A stretch of 64,000 nucleotides of DNA from positions 1 through 64,000 of the forward strand of contig MU603947.1 of assembly GCA_025201845.1 (NCBI GenBank). The letters run 5' to 3'. Under the pieces are notes generated by a model. It was not told the origin of the DNA. It saw nothing but the letters and a program-made list of their open reading frames with translations, and made no database searches. A program made the position numbers and the translations under genes. The stretch comes from Martensiomyces pterosporus. Its lineage: Eukaryota > Kickxellomycota > Kickxellomycetes > Kickxellales > Kickxellaceae. Position 1 is the stretch's first letter, and the number at the start of each line of letters is the position of its first letter. Below are positions 31,509-41,136 of the stretch, one piece after another.

Positions 31509-32228
31509 TTGTACGGCGAATGCAGTGGCTCAGAGAGGGAGTGGGGCTGTGTCGATAGAAAAACTCAAGAATGAATAATTGTAATCCCGACTTTACGCAG
31601 GTCCCAGAAGGTAAATTAAATGAAACTGCTATTGTAAATAGAGCGAAGGGAGAGGAAGCAAGTCGAAGCAACAAGGACTTTTGCGGGCAGCCCGCTCCTT
31701 GTGCTTTCTCCTTGGGCTCCATCCACTCCACGCAATCCATTCGCTCGCACATACTCGCCCAGCCAGCCAGCCAGCCAAAACAGCCCCGTCCCAGAGCCCA
31801 GCCAGCCAGTCGCCAGTCTCCTCCCGCTGATTTGCCCTGCGCTGCCTGCCTGCATAGCTTGGCCAGCTCACCAGGAGGCTCTGGCGCTAGCTTTCAAGTG
31901 CAGACAGCCAGGCAGCACAAACACACCGCGCCTTGATTTCCACTGGGCTGCGCCAGCCAGCTGCCGCCGCCCTACTAGCAGGCAGGGTGGCCGCATGAAA
32001 ATTTTGTCGTGCCAGATCACCCGATCGAACACGAATTAGCACCCGTTCTCCGATCTGATCTACTGCTCGTTTTTTTTAGGCGCTGCCTATTTTTTTTTCT
32101 CCTGCTCGCGCCCCGCTGACCCAAGCCTGCAGCTCTCGGATGGTATTCCCCCCGCTCTTCTTGTCAGCTACGCAAATTTACGCCTTTTCCCACCTTTCCT
32201 GAATTCGTGACTTGACAACAGCAGCGCC
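31509..32228. other. divergent promoter region, importin alpha / NOP7
   Basis: 720 bp between divergent genes, with a tandem CAGC run near 31757-31777 (CCAGCCAGCCAGCCAGCC), T-rich tracts at about 32071-32099, and an RRPE-like element annotated separately. No supported open frame. Confidence 0.5.
31996..32005. promoter_or_regulatory. RRPE-like element upstream of NOP7
   Basis: TGAAAATTTT is one A short of the ribosomal RNA processing element (TGAAAAATTTT) found upstream of ribosome-biogenesis genes in fungi. It lies 223 bp before the start of NOP7, itself such a gene. The match is short but the context is right. Confidence 0.45.
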
Positions 32229-34109
32229 ATGGGCAAAATAAAGAAGAAGTTCTCTGAGGGAGCGTCCCAGACGTACACCACCCGCAACCGTGCGCTGAAG
32301 AAGCTGCAGCTGAGCCTTGCTGACTTCCGCCGCTTGTGCATTCTCAAGGGCATCTACCCAGTCGAGCCAAGGAGCAGGAAGAAGGCCAACCGCGGATCCA
32401 CAAAGCCCACCACATTCTACTATACGAAGGACATCCAGCTGCTGCTCAGCGAGCCGCTGATCGCCAAGTTCCGCGAGCACAAGGTCTTTCTGCGCAAGCT
32501 CCAGCACGCCCTGGGAAAGCGCGATCTGACCCGCGCAAAGAGCATCGACTCTCGCCGCCCCGAATACACCCTCGATCACCTTGTCATCGAGCGCTACCCA
32601 GCATTCGTTGATGCCCTCCGTGACCTTGACGACGCCCTCTGCATGGTCTTCCTGTTTGCCACGATGCCCACCGTCCAGCGCGTCAACAGCAAGGCCGTTG
32701 AGGAATGCAAGCGGCTCTCAGCAGAGTTTATGCACTACGTGATCCACAGCCACAGCCTTCGCAAGGTCTTTTTGTCGATCAAGGGCATCTACTACCAGGC
32801 TGAGATCAACGGCCAGAGCGTTACGTGGGTCGTTCCCTATCAGTTCAGCCAGAACGTGCCCCTTGACGTCGACTTCCGGGTCATGTCCACGTTCCTGGAG
32901 TTCTACCGCACGCTGCTGGGCTTTGTCAACTACCGCTTGTACACGACCGCCAACCTTTCGTATCCCCCGAAGGTGGACACAGCCATGGACAACAGCGCTG
33001 CTGGCCTTGGCTCGCTCAGACTCGAGGCCAACCGTGTTGAGGACCTTATCAAGGCCGCCCACGCCGACGATGCCTCCAGGGCCGATGCCGGGGAGGGTGG
33101 CGAGGGTGACGGAGCAGCAGCAAAGCCCGCTGTTGCCGTGTCCAAGGAGATGAAGAAGCGCCTTGGGACGCTTGGCGACAAGATCAAGTCCCTGTCAGAG
33201 GCCGATGCGCATGCTGAGGCGCCGGCCTACGAATCCGTCGGCCCAAACGACAACGACTTGGACGATGACAGCAGCGCGATCGAGAACCTCCTCTTTGGCA
33301 AGCAGGTTTTCTTCCTGTCTCGCGAGGTGCCTCGCTACTCTCTCGAGTTTGTCATTCGCGCCTTTGGCGGTCGCCTGGGATGGCACTCGTCTTCCGGCGG
33401 CGGCTCTCCCTACTCAGAGAACGACGACGCCATCACCGTGCAAATCGCTGACCGTCCGATCCAGGGCCACCAGTTCCTCAACCGCGTCTACGTCCAGCCC
33501 CAGTGGGTTTACGACAGCATCAACGCACGCCGTCTTCTGGACGTCGAGGACTACCTCATCGGCCAGCCACCCCCTCCTCACCTCTCGCCGTTTGTTGAGT
33601 ACGGCGAGGGCGACTACGTCCCCGAGGCTGCATCCAAGCTTGCCTCGGCGGAAGGGTTTGAGGGCGAGGTGACTAACCTCAAGCCCGAAGATCGCGACGA
33701 AAGCGAGAGCGAAGACGAGGTCGATGCGTCGGCCATTGACGGAGAGAGCGCTGATGAGGATGAGGAAGATTCAGAGGACGACGAGGATGACGAGGACGCA
33801 CGGGCCGAGAAGCAGCACCAGAAGCAGCTCCTGGCAGAGAGCGCAGGGCTATCATTCTCTGAATACCAGCAGAAGAAGAGCAGCAAGCCCAAGGCCGGCG
33901 CCAAGAAGAACGCTCCCAAGAGAAGCAAGGCTGAGATTGAAGAAGAGGAGCGCCAAAGCATGGCCATCTCTATGCTCAGCAAGAAGAAGCGCAAGGTCGT
34001 CAACCGCACGCAGGCCGAGGCGAAGAAGCGCGCAAAGGATGCTGACGCGCTCAAGGCTCGCAAGGCCCAGGCCACAAAAGCCAAGAAGGCGGCCAGCAAG
34101 AAGCACTAA
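32229..34109 (+). CDS. NOP7: pescadillo homologue (ribosome biogenesis factor Nop7)
   Basis: A single exon of 626 residues. Residues 1-260 are the pescadillo N-terminal domain, starting MGKIKKKFSEGASQTYTTRN and containing RRLCILKGIYPVEPRSRKK and DLDDALCMVFLFATMP. A BRCT domain follows at about residues 350-450 (LFGKQVFFLSREVPRYSLEF, then VQPQWVYDSINARRLL). The C-terminus is an acidic stretch and a Lys/Ala-rich coiled coil (KKKRKVVNRTQAEAKKRAK) with nuclear localisation signals. Nop7 forms the PeBoW complex with Erb1 and Ytm1 and is needed for 27S pre-rRNA processing and 60S subunit assembly in the nucleolus. Convergent with the WD40-bromodomain gene, 169 bp between stops. Confidence 0.97.
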   Translation: MGKIKKKFSEGASQTYTTRNRALKKLQLSLADFRRLCILKGIYPVEPRSRKKANRGSTKPTTFYYTKDIQLLLSEPLIAKFREHKVFLRKLQHALGKRDLTRAKSIDSRRPEYTLDHLVIERYPAFVDALRDLDDALCMVFLFATMPTVQRVNSKAVEECKRLSAEFMHYVIHSHSLRKVFLSIKGIYYQAEINGQSVTWVVPYQFSQNVPLDVDFRVMSTFLEFYRTLLGFVNYRLYTTANLSYPPKVDTAMDNSAAGLGSLRLEANRVEDLIKAAHADDASRADAGEGGEGDGAAAKPAVAVSKEMKKRLGTLGDKIKSLSEADAHAEAPAYESVGPNDNDLDDDSSAIENLLFGKQVFFLSREVPRYSLEFVIRAFGGRLGWHSSSGGGSPYSENDDAITVQIADRPIQGHQFLNRVYVQPQWVYDSINARRLLDVEDYLIGQPPPPHLSPFVEYGEGDYVPEAASKLASAEGFEGEVTNLKPEDRDESESEDEVDASAIDGESADEDEEDSEDDEDDEDARAEKQHQKQLLAESAGLSFSEYQQKKSSKPKAGAKKNAPKRSKAEIEEEERQSMAISMLSKKKRKVVNRTQAEAKKRAKDADALKARKAQATKAKKAASKKH

Positions 34110-34278
34110 AAAGGCCCAACAAGAGAAGCCCATTGCCAGCTAGCCGTCTAGTCAGACTCGCTCTACTTTCTTTCTGCTGCTCGTTTTATCCCACCCAACA
34201 AAGTTATGCTCGCATATAGCAGCCTGGCCGAAAACCAGCCCTTTTTATTCATATCGATAAACTACAACGGCGTGGAAA

Positions 34279-37200
34279 TTAGACATATGCATCGTTGTCG
34301 TCGTCATCGTCACCGTTGCTGTTGCTGTTGCTGCTGCTGTAGTCGTCCCCGCTGGAGCTGCCATGCATGCCATCGAATTGGGCATCGCTGTGGCCGACCT
34401 CGCCATCCACATCAATGGGGTCCATGTAATCCGACTCGTCCGACACATTATCAATCCGGCGGCGAGATGCGCGGCGTCCCGACCTGCTTGTGGACCGCGT
34501 TTTACGCTTGCGTGCTCGGGCAGATGGCCTGGGCTCTGCGTGCTCGGGCTGCCGGTTGGTGCTTGTCCGGCGCAGTCGGGTGGATTGCCTTGTTGGTGAG
34601 GGCAGGGGCGCTGGTGCTGGCAGCCCATCCTCAGCGTCTTCGCTGTCCGGCGTTTTCTTGCTGCCAAGTGCCTGATCGAGCAGCTGCCTGTATCTGGCTA
34701 TGAGCCGCTGTGCTGCAATGGGGACAGGCGTGCCAGGATCATTGAACGTGTCGGCGTTCTCCTGAATAAGGGCCATGTCGAACATCACGGCGCTGATATG
34801 GCGGTAAAAGCTGCTGCCAAGACGCTCATAGATCGTGTCCAGACACATGGGGTAGGCAATATTGAGCAAGTAGTCTGGGTATTCAGCCTCGTAGTCTACG
34901 TTCTTGACGAACCACGCAAACTCGTCTGAAGCGCGCAGGCCACCGACGATCTCTAACAGCGCTTCCTTTGTATCCTCAGAAATCTCGGCATCCATACAGA
35001 CATCGTCGTGCGCGAGCTCCCACGGCGATACCTGCTCCGTCTTGCTCTCCGCATCGGTGCCCGACTCCATCGCGCTGTCATTATCGCCGTCAGCGCCAAC
35101 CCACTCCACAACAATGCTTTTCCAAGGATTTCTTGCAATGAGCCTCGTCACACTCGACTGGCGGGAGGAGGGCTTTATGCCGCGGAATCCACTAATGACT
35201 GCCTTGTGCATCTGGTCCTCGTCAAATAGCACGCTGACAGAGTCGCCGCAACTCAGCGGCCGCCGCAGCGACGCACGATAGCGAGAGTACAGGATCAAAA
35301 AGTCCGGAACGCCGTCGCAATCGTGGTACTGCACCTGGATATACCGACGGTTGAGCTCGGGGCTGATAGTGTCTTCAGAGTCCAGCTCGTCGATAGTCTG
35401 GTGCCTCAGCAGCTGCACTTTCACCGTGCAGTATGTCGGCGGGCCTACTGCATAGCTTATACTGACCACCTGGCCAAAGACGACGACAGGTAGATTCGGC
35501 GTCGTAATGTAGGGCAGTAGCTTTTCGCTGAGCTTCTTGCAGCGCCTTTCGCTGCTCCAGAAATCCTGGTGGCCTTCGCGGAAGTACGCTATCACATCGC
35601 CCACTTGTGGTCTATAGGGTACAGTGCCAGGTGTTGTAGCCAACACCCAGTCCGTCGGCTCATATACCTGGTCAATTCGCCTGGATGTAGAAGCCGTGGC
35701 TGCGTTTGCTGCTGTGCGGTCTAAGCCTGCTGCACCACTTCCGCGGCCATTGGGCTTGAGCGAACGCTGCTTTCTTTGTGTCTGCCGACGAGACCACCTC
35801 GGCCTCGAAACGCCATCCGATGCGAACGAGTCTTCACTGGTGTCAGCCATACCGACAGGTACAGGGGCCCTGGGCTGGATGTTTTGCGAATCGCCGCGCA
35901 TCACAGCCGGCAAGTGGTCCTCCATTGCCCCGCCCATCTCGTCAGCATCCAATGTGTCGGCGGCATTGTACCCACTGGATCTGCGACTTGTGGTGCGGAG
36001 CGACCTTAGATGAAGCCGCAGCGTCTGGCCCGAGCCCGAGGATGGCCCGGTGTCATCTCCCCTAGATCGGCGCGCCCTTGTATTGCGGCGCATCCCGGCA
36101 GAGGCTACTGAGTCAGTGTTGGATTCGCCATCGATGTCAACATCCATGCCAGCATCTGCAGAAGTCGCGCTGCCCTCATCCTCGGAGTCACTGGTTATTC
36201 GGCGGTTTCGTGTGTGCGGGCGGCCCTCACCGCGAGCGATCGTCGGCTCTGCAGCCTGCAGCCCACCACGTCTGCGTGATTGCCTGCGAGGAAGCCGGCT
36301 TCGAAGGCTGGTTCTACTTCTGTTTGGCGCAAAGTCATCATCGGATGTAGCCAGCTCTTCAACAGGTGCCTGCGACCGCGTTTGCCCGCGCCGCCCACTG
36401 CTGCGATGGACTCTGGACCCCACAGTGCTTTCAAAGCCACCTTCCTGGCCATCTGTCTCGTGGTACTGGCTGCCACGCTCATCACCGCCATAGCCATTCG
36501 AGCGCGATATGCCGTCCGTGCTGCTGTCTTCGGCGCCGCCATCAGCATCTACGTCTATCTCGTCTTCGTCGTCTTCGTCTTCATCAATAGTCCTGCGACC
36601 ACCTCGTCTTGGGCCAGGCCGTGAGGAACGAGAGCCAGAGCGATTATGCCGGCTACGAAGGAGCTCCAGAGCTGACCTCCGATCCCACGCACTGGTAGCA
36701 TGGCCGCTCGCATTGTCGCCCTCGCCATTGGCCTCATCGCCCTCACCGCGCGCTAGCTCCATCATATCCTCGTCCTCCTCTTCCTCCTCTTCCTCTTCCT
36801 CCTCTTCACCAGCAGTGTACTCTTCGTCATCACTGTCGTCGTCAACCGGCAAAATAACCTGCAAGTCTGGCTCGGGTATCTCCTCGACAGTCTCGGAGCG
36901 CGTAGGCCGTCCTCTCCGACGACGACGCCTCACAGGACGGGTTTCAGCAATTGGGTCTTGCGCCGCACGGTCATCCAGATCGGCGTGAGCAAGCTCGATT
37001 TGAAGCGCTGCACACCTGCCGGCATCCTCCTGCTCAAACCTTAGGTTATCCACTCCCATCTCGATGCCTAGACCAAACCGAGAACCCTTTTGGCGGCGGT
37101 AGACACGGCCGTCAAAGTCCATCAGCGCGCTGTGTGGCACAAGGTACGAGGCGATCTGCGTTTGCTGGTCGGCAACAAAGTGGTTTTCATCCATGATGGT

Positions 37201-39435
37201 GGCTGTATAGTCGTTTGCAAACATTTGCTCGGGCATCTTGTTCGCGTCGTCATAAGCCCAAGCAGGACCAAGCCCAAAAAGCGTCGCTGCGCCACTCTCG
37301 CTAGCAACAGCAAAGCTCAGTCCATCTTCCGAGAACGAGCCATCAAACAGCTGCTCGCCGACTCTGAACTCGCGAATGACGCTGCCTGCTTCCACGTTCC
37401 AAATAAGCGCCCGGCCGTCGTAGCCACCAGATACAGCAATGCGCGGGTCAGATGGATGCGGGATAAGCACGTAGATTTCGGCTACGCTGTGTGCTCGATG
37501 GCGCCAGCAAATGCTACCGGTACGCGGGTCGGCCACAAATACGGTGCCCAAGTTGTTGCTAATAAGTATGCGCGAGCTATCGCAAACCCATGCTACCTGG
37601 TTTGTCTCAACGCGCTTTACGGCCAGTGTCGCTGGCGTGCCTGCGTCGCCTCCGGGTGTAGCTGCTGCAGGAGCTGCCAAGGTGGCTGCAGGCATTGGTG
37701 CGGTACTGTCTGACACGAGCTCGACCGGGCCAGCTGCCGCCATCGAGATGTCTGCATCAGCTGGGGCTGCCGTAGCAGGCAGTTCTGGCAGCGCTGCTGG
37801 CGGCTGGGCCACAGCTGCGGCCTGTTGTGTGGCCTGTATCTCTTGCTGGCTAGGCGCAGCTGCCACAGGGGCAACCGCGGCGGGGTGCTGTGATGGAAGC
37901 TGTGCCTCAATGCCGGAACCCTCGCTGACTCTTGGTAGTGTGCCTCCTTGCTGCTGCTGCGCCTGAGTTGCTGGGGGGGCGGCGGCTCCCTGGGCTGGGG
38001 CATCACCCTGCCCAGAAGACAGCGACTGCTGCTGCTGCTGTGGAGCAGGCGCAGGAGCAGCTCGAGGTACATCAGCAGCTGCATTGCTTAGGGCTAGCTC
38101 CGGCGCTTCGCCTGGAGCCGGGGCAGGCTCCTTGATATCGATGGTGACCGAGTCCCACCTCAGGTCCGCGCTGTTGCACTTCCAAACCTTGGCTGTGCCG
38201 TCTGTAGCACCAGTTAGGAGCATCTCTCCATCCCCGCTGAACGTGAGTGTTGTGATGCTTTCCTCGTGAGCGGCTAAACGCTTGATCAGCTTGGGCTCTC
38301 CCCAGTTGGCATCAGCCGGAGCGCTGACGGCACCGGCGATAGTTGAATAGATGCTGACGTACCCGCTTTTGGTGGCTATCGCGAGCCGTGAGCCAGTGTG
38401 GTTGAAGGCAAAGGACGTGACTGTGTCGCGAGCATCTGGGCGGCCATCGATTGTAATTGGCTCGGTGCTGAAGGTCAGCGACTCATGGCTCCAGCGATAA
38501 AGCCTGCATAAGCCATCGTCGCACGTTGTTGCCAGAAACCGTATTTCGCGCACCGGCGACGGCGAGAACTTTACGGCTGTGATGCTCTTGCTTCTGCCAT
38601 GCGGATTGGCAACCAGCACGGCCCGTGGCTCGCCTGTTTTGATGTTCCAGATACGCACAGACCCGTCAGACGATGCCGATGCGAGCAGCGTGTTTTCCAC
38701 ATTTAATGCAATGTCTGTTATCACGTCCTGGTGCCCTTTGAATGTGTTGATCAGATACCCGGTCCGCGTGCACCACACCTTGATGAGGTAGTCGTCGCTG
38801 CCTGTGATCATTCGGCGGCTCGTTCGATCAAATATGACGCAGAACGTCGGGTACTTGTGGCCATGGCACCGCACCAGCCTTCGAAAGCCTGCAAACACAG
38901 ATATTGGCAGGCGCGTTGAGCGATTTAGTGGCCGCCCCAGGTGCTCTCTGTGGTAGCGCAGCTCTACATGTTGGATGAAGAATAGCGGAGCAGCCCCCTC
39001 CTTCCCAGAGCTGAAAAGTTTAGTGGAATAGTGCGCTATCAAGGTGCCACCCAGTCCAACAGCAGAAAAGCACCGCCGTCGATGCCAATTGAAAAAATGG
39101 AGAGAGAAAAAAAAAAAAGCAAACTTACTTGTTGATAGCGCCTTGTGCGTGCTATCTTTGGGCTTTCCATGCGTTCTGCCCAGGATTGTTCCGCCAGCAG
39201 TAAGCAGGATGGATGCGTCTCGGCTAATGATCCCTTGTGTCACACGCAGAAGCTGGCTTGTTGATATGTGCGCATATTCCCTGGCGAGTTCCTCGTATGC
39301 TCTGGTATGCAGGTTTCCTTGCCAGTCATACCGCTGCGGGAGCATGGAAGGAATGCTCTCCAGCGCTCTTCTTAGGGGCTGCGATGCATCGCGCAGGGAT
39401 CCCTGGGACAGGTAGTGTGCAATTAGAAAGTTGAG
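34279..39435 (-). CDS. BRWD/PHIP-type WD40-repeat bromodomain protein, 5' end unresolved
   Basis: Two exons are supported on the minus strand: 39435-39129 and 38963-34279, joined in phase by GTAAGT...TGTAG, coding at least 1663 residues. A further first exon is needed because the frame at 39435 opens at an acceptor (ATATAG), just before LNFLIAHYLSQGSLRDA. This equals the LisH-like start of BRWD proteins (ELYFLIARFLQ). LPQRYDWQGNLHTRAYEEL follows, as in BRWD. WD40 repeats begin with KYPTFCVIFDRTSRRMITGSDDYLIKVW, and eight or so are visible, broken by a 170-residue Gln/Ala insert (about 37.62-38.14 kb). After an acidic, Arg/Ser-rich region a single bromodomain lies near 34.70-34.94 kb, keeping the acetyl-lysine Asn in TFNDPG. 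Such proteins are chromatin readers. Confidence 0.88.
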   Translation of the reverse strand, partial: LNFLIAHYLSQGSLRDASQPLRRALESIPSMLPQRYDWQGNLHTRAYEELAREYAHISTSQLLRVTQGIISRDASILLTAGGTILGRTHGKPKDSTHKALSTSKFAFFFFSLHFFNWHRRRCFSAVGLGGTLIAHYSTKLFSSGKEGAAPLFFIQHVELRYHREHLGRPLNRSTRLPISVFAGFRRLVRCHGHKYPTFCVIFDRTSRRMITGSDDYLIKVWCTRTGYLINTFKGHQDVITDIALNVENTLLASASSDGSVRIWNIKTGEPRAVLVANPHGRSKSITAVKFSPSPVREIRFLATTCDDGLCRLYRWSHESLTFSTEPITIDGRPDARDTVTSFAFNHTGSRLAIATKSGYVSIYSTIAGAVSAPADANWGEPKLIKRLAAHEESITTLTFSGDGEMLLTGATDGTAKVWKCNSADLRWDSVTIDIKEPAPAPGEAPELALSNAAADVPRAAPAPAPQQQQQSLSSGQGDAPAQGAAAPPATQAQQQQGGTLPRVSEGSGIEAQLPSQHPAAVAPVAAAPSQQEIQATQQAAAVAQPPAALPELPATAAPADADISMAAAGPVELVSDSTAPMPAATLAAPAAATPGGDAGTPATLAVKRVETNQVAWVCDSSRILISNNLGTVFVADPRTGSICWRHRAHSVAEIYVLIPHPSDPRIAVSGGYDGRALIWNVEAGSVIREFRVGEQLFDGSFSEDGLSFAVASESGAATLFGLGPAWAYDDANKMPEQMFANDYTATIMDENHFVADQQTQIASYLVPHSALMDFDGRVYRRQKGSRFGLGIEMGVDNLRFEQEDAGRCAALQIELAHADLDDRAAQDPIAETRPVRRRRRRGRPTRSETVEEIPEPDLQVILPVDDDSDDEEYTAGEEEEEEEEEEEDEDMMELARGEGDEANGEGDNASGHATSAWDRRSALELLRSRHNRSGSRSSRPGPRRGGRRTIDEDEDDEDEIDVDADGGAEDSSTDGISRSNGYGGDERGSQYHETDGQEGGFESTVGSRVHRSSGRRGQTRSQAPVEELATSDDDFAPNRSRTSLRSRLPRRQSRRRGGLQAAEPTIARGEGRPHTRNRRITSDSEDEGSATSADAGMDVDIDGESNTDSVASAGMRRNTRARRSRGDDTGPSSGSGQTLRLHLRSLRTTSRRSSGYNAADTLDADEMGGAMEDHLPAVMRGDSQNIQPRAPVPVGMADTSEDSFASDGVSRPRWSRRQTQRKQRSLKPNGRGSGAAGLDRTAANAATASTSRRIDQVYEPTDWVLATTPGTVPYRPQVGDVIAYFREGHQDFWSSERRCKKLSEKLLPYITTPNLPVVVFGQVVSISYAVGPPTYCTVKVQLLRHQTIDELDSEDTISPELNRRYIQVQYHDCDGVPDFLILYSRYRASLRRPLSCGDSVSVLFDEDQMHKAVISGFRGIKPSSRQSSVTRLIARNPWKSIVVEWVGADGDNDSAMESGTDAESKTEQVSPWELAHDDVCMDAEISEDTKEALLEIVGGLRASDEFAWFVKNVDYEAEYPDYLLNIAYPMCLDTIYERLGSSFYRHISAVMFDMALIQENADTFNDPGTPVPIAAQRLIARYRQLLDQALGSKKTPDSEDAEDGLPAPAPLPSPTRQSTRLRRTSTNRQPEHAEPRPSARARKRKTRSTSRSGRRASRRRIDNVSDESDYMDPIDVDGEVGHSDAQFDGMHGSSSGDDYSSSNSNSNGDDDDDNDAYV

Positions 39436-41136
39436 CTATATGCGTGTAGAACGTTTTGGGGTCAATGTAATCATTGGAAGAGTAGTTAGGGTGACTGCAA
39501 TTCAACCAGAGGCAACGCGTGTTTTATCCCTCCTATTCACACAGAGCCGTGGCCATGTGTGCGCACAATAGCAGAGGGCGTGGTTTGCTCCAGGTAGCAA
39601 GCGCTGCATTCCGAGCAGCCATTTTGGACACTGCCGCACGTACCTCTACAGCGTATGTAAATAAGATGATAACGATGGTGAGAATAGGGCAAATACGCAG
39701 AAGGGCTTTGTCTAGGCGCGCTGTTGGAATGGTTGGCATATAGGAGGTGTGTGCGTATGGACTGCGTGCTCGGTTTACCGAGCAGCAAATACGGACCAAA
39801 AACGCACAAATATGTGGAATCCAGTAAGGGACCCAGTCGGCTTTAAGGTTTTATTCCGAGACCACGCGAGTTCCTACAGGGACTGACGTCGCTCGCTCCT
39901 TGCCCCCACTGGTGCACACTCGCTTTTTGCCGTATTGCCTTTTGAGCAGAAATGGCAGGAATGGCAAGGCGAGGCGCTGGCGAGGCCCACTTACCTTGCT
40001 CTGCCCGAGTAGGCATGGCTGGCTGTGCCAGCCGGCTGCTGTGTGTGCCGCCTTCGTTCGGCATTCCCTTTTGATATTTATATGCTATTTGCTTGGAATA
40101 AGAGGCTGCTGAGAAACAGAAAAAATAATAATAATAAAGTCGCGATAGCCCTCGCCTTTGGCCACACGTCTTGCGCAAAATGATTTATAGCGCTGGGTGT
40201 GCCCACCCAGCGATGGGCGGCCAGTGGCCGTGGAGGTGCTTTCTATTGGAGCCCGCTCTCGCGGCACCTGTCTGCCGCTGCTTGCCCCCTGAGGGACGCA
40301 GATGCCAGCCACAATCGGGGCTGCTGCCTGTGGGCGCCTGCTCCCTTTTCATTGGCCCGCTGGCATACATGGCTCGGCTCGAGCCGGGCCGGCGTCTAGA
40401 ACCTTGCTGTACCACTTTCTGTTTTGCCTCAAGGCCAGCAGCCCAGCGCTGTGCTAGCAGCTTGCCACTGCCGCTGCTTTGCGCCTGCACTCCACAGCCA
40501 AACCCCGTTGCCGGCCAGCCAGAACACACTCGCCCTAGCCTCTTCTATTTTATTTTTCGCCTTTCCACCACCAAGCTATTAATATTATCGCATCTCAATT
40601 TCCAAGTTGCACTTCTAGGCTTTTGCACTCGTGCTTGCCCCCCCTTTCTTGCGCCCTTCTCTGCCGGAGCCGCTCTCTTTTTGCGCCTAGCAGCAGCATT
40701 GATTACTCGCCACTCTCATCTCATCTCTATTGTTTTCTCTCTTGCAAGGTCCGCCAAATCGAAAACCTCGCACACACAACCCCCTCATCTTTATATTTTG
40801 GAACCTGTTTACTTTCATAATACTCGCCCTTCTTACTTTGAAGCGCTATTGCGTCGGCGTCTCCGCAACAAAACAAAAAAAGTGCGCATAGCCGATACGC
40901 AACGAGCACCCTTCTCAGAGCGGTTGGAAGAGAGACGCTTTTTTCGCCAGCTAGCAGCTTGTGAACCCACATTGCTGGAGACACCCAATCTCGCTCTCCA
41001 GTCGTTGCTGCTCTCCTTGAAATCCCAGCTTGAGTATTTATTTTAAAAACTCGGAAACGCACTTTTCTCGCCGCTCCATACTTGCAGCGCCAGCGGAAAC
41101 AGGCCTCTACTCCTTTTTGGAAAGTAGCAGAACGAG
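39436..41136. other. 1.7-kb divergent spacer, WD40-bromodomain gene / PAK kinase
   Basis: It should contain the missing first exon and promoter of the WD40-bromodomain gene and the promoter and long leader of the kinase gene. An A-run at 40121-40137 (AAAAAATAATAATAATAAA) and pyrimidine-rich stretches from 40.5 to 40.75 kb are seen. The 291-codon frame here has no protein-like features and is treated as chance. Confidence 0.45.

Noticed and set aside
40171..41046. 291-codon frame upstream of the PAK kinase
   Set aside because: The composition is not protein-like, there is no conserved motif, and it covers the pyrimidine-rich leader of the kinase gene.
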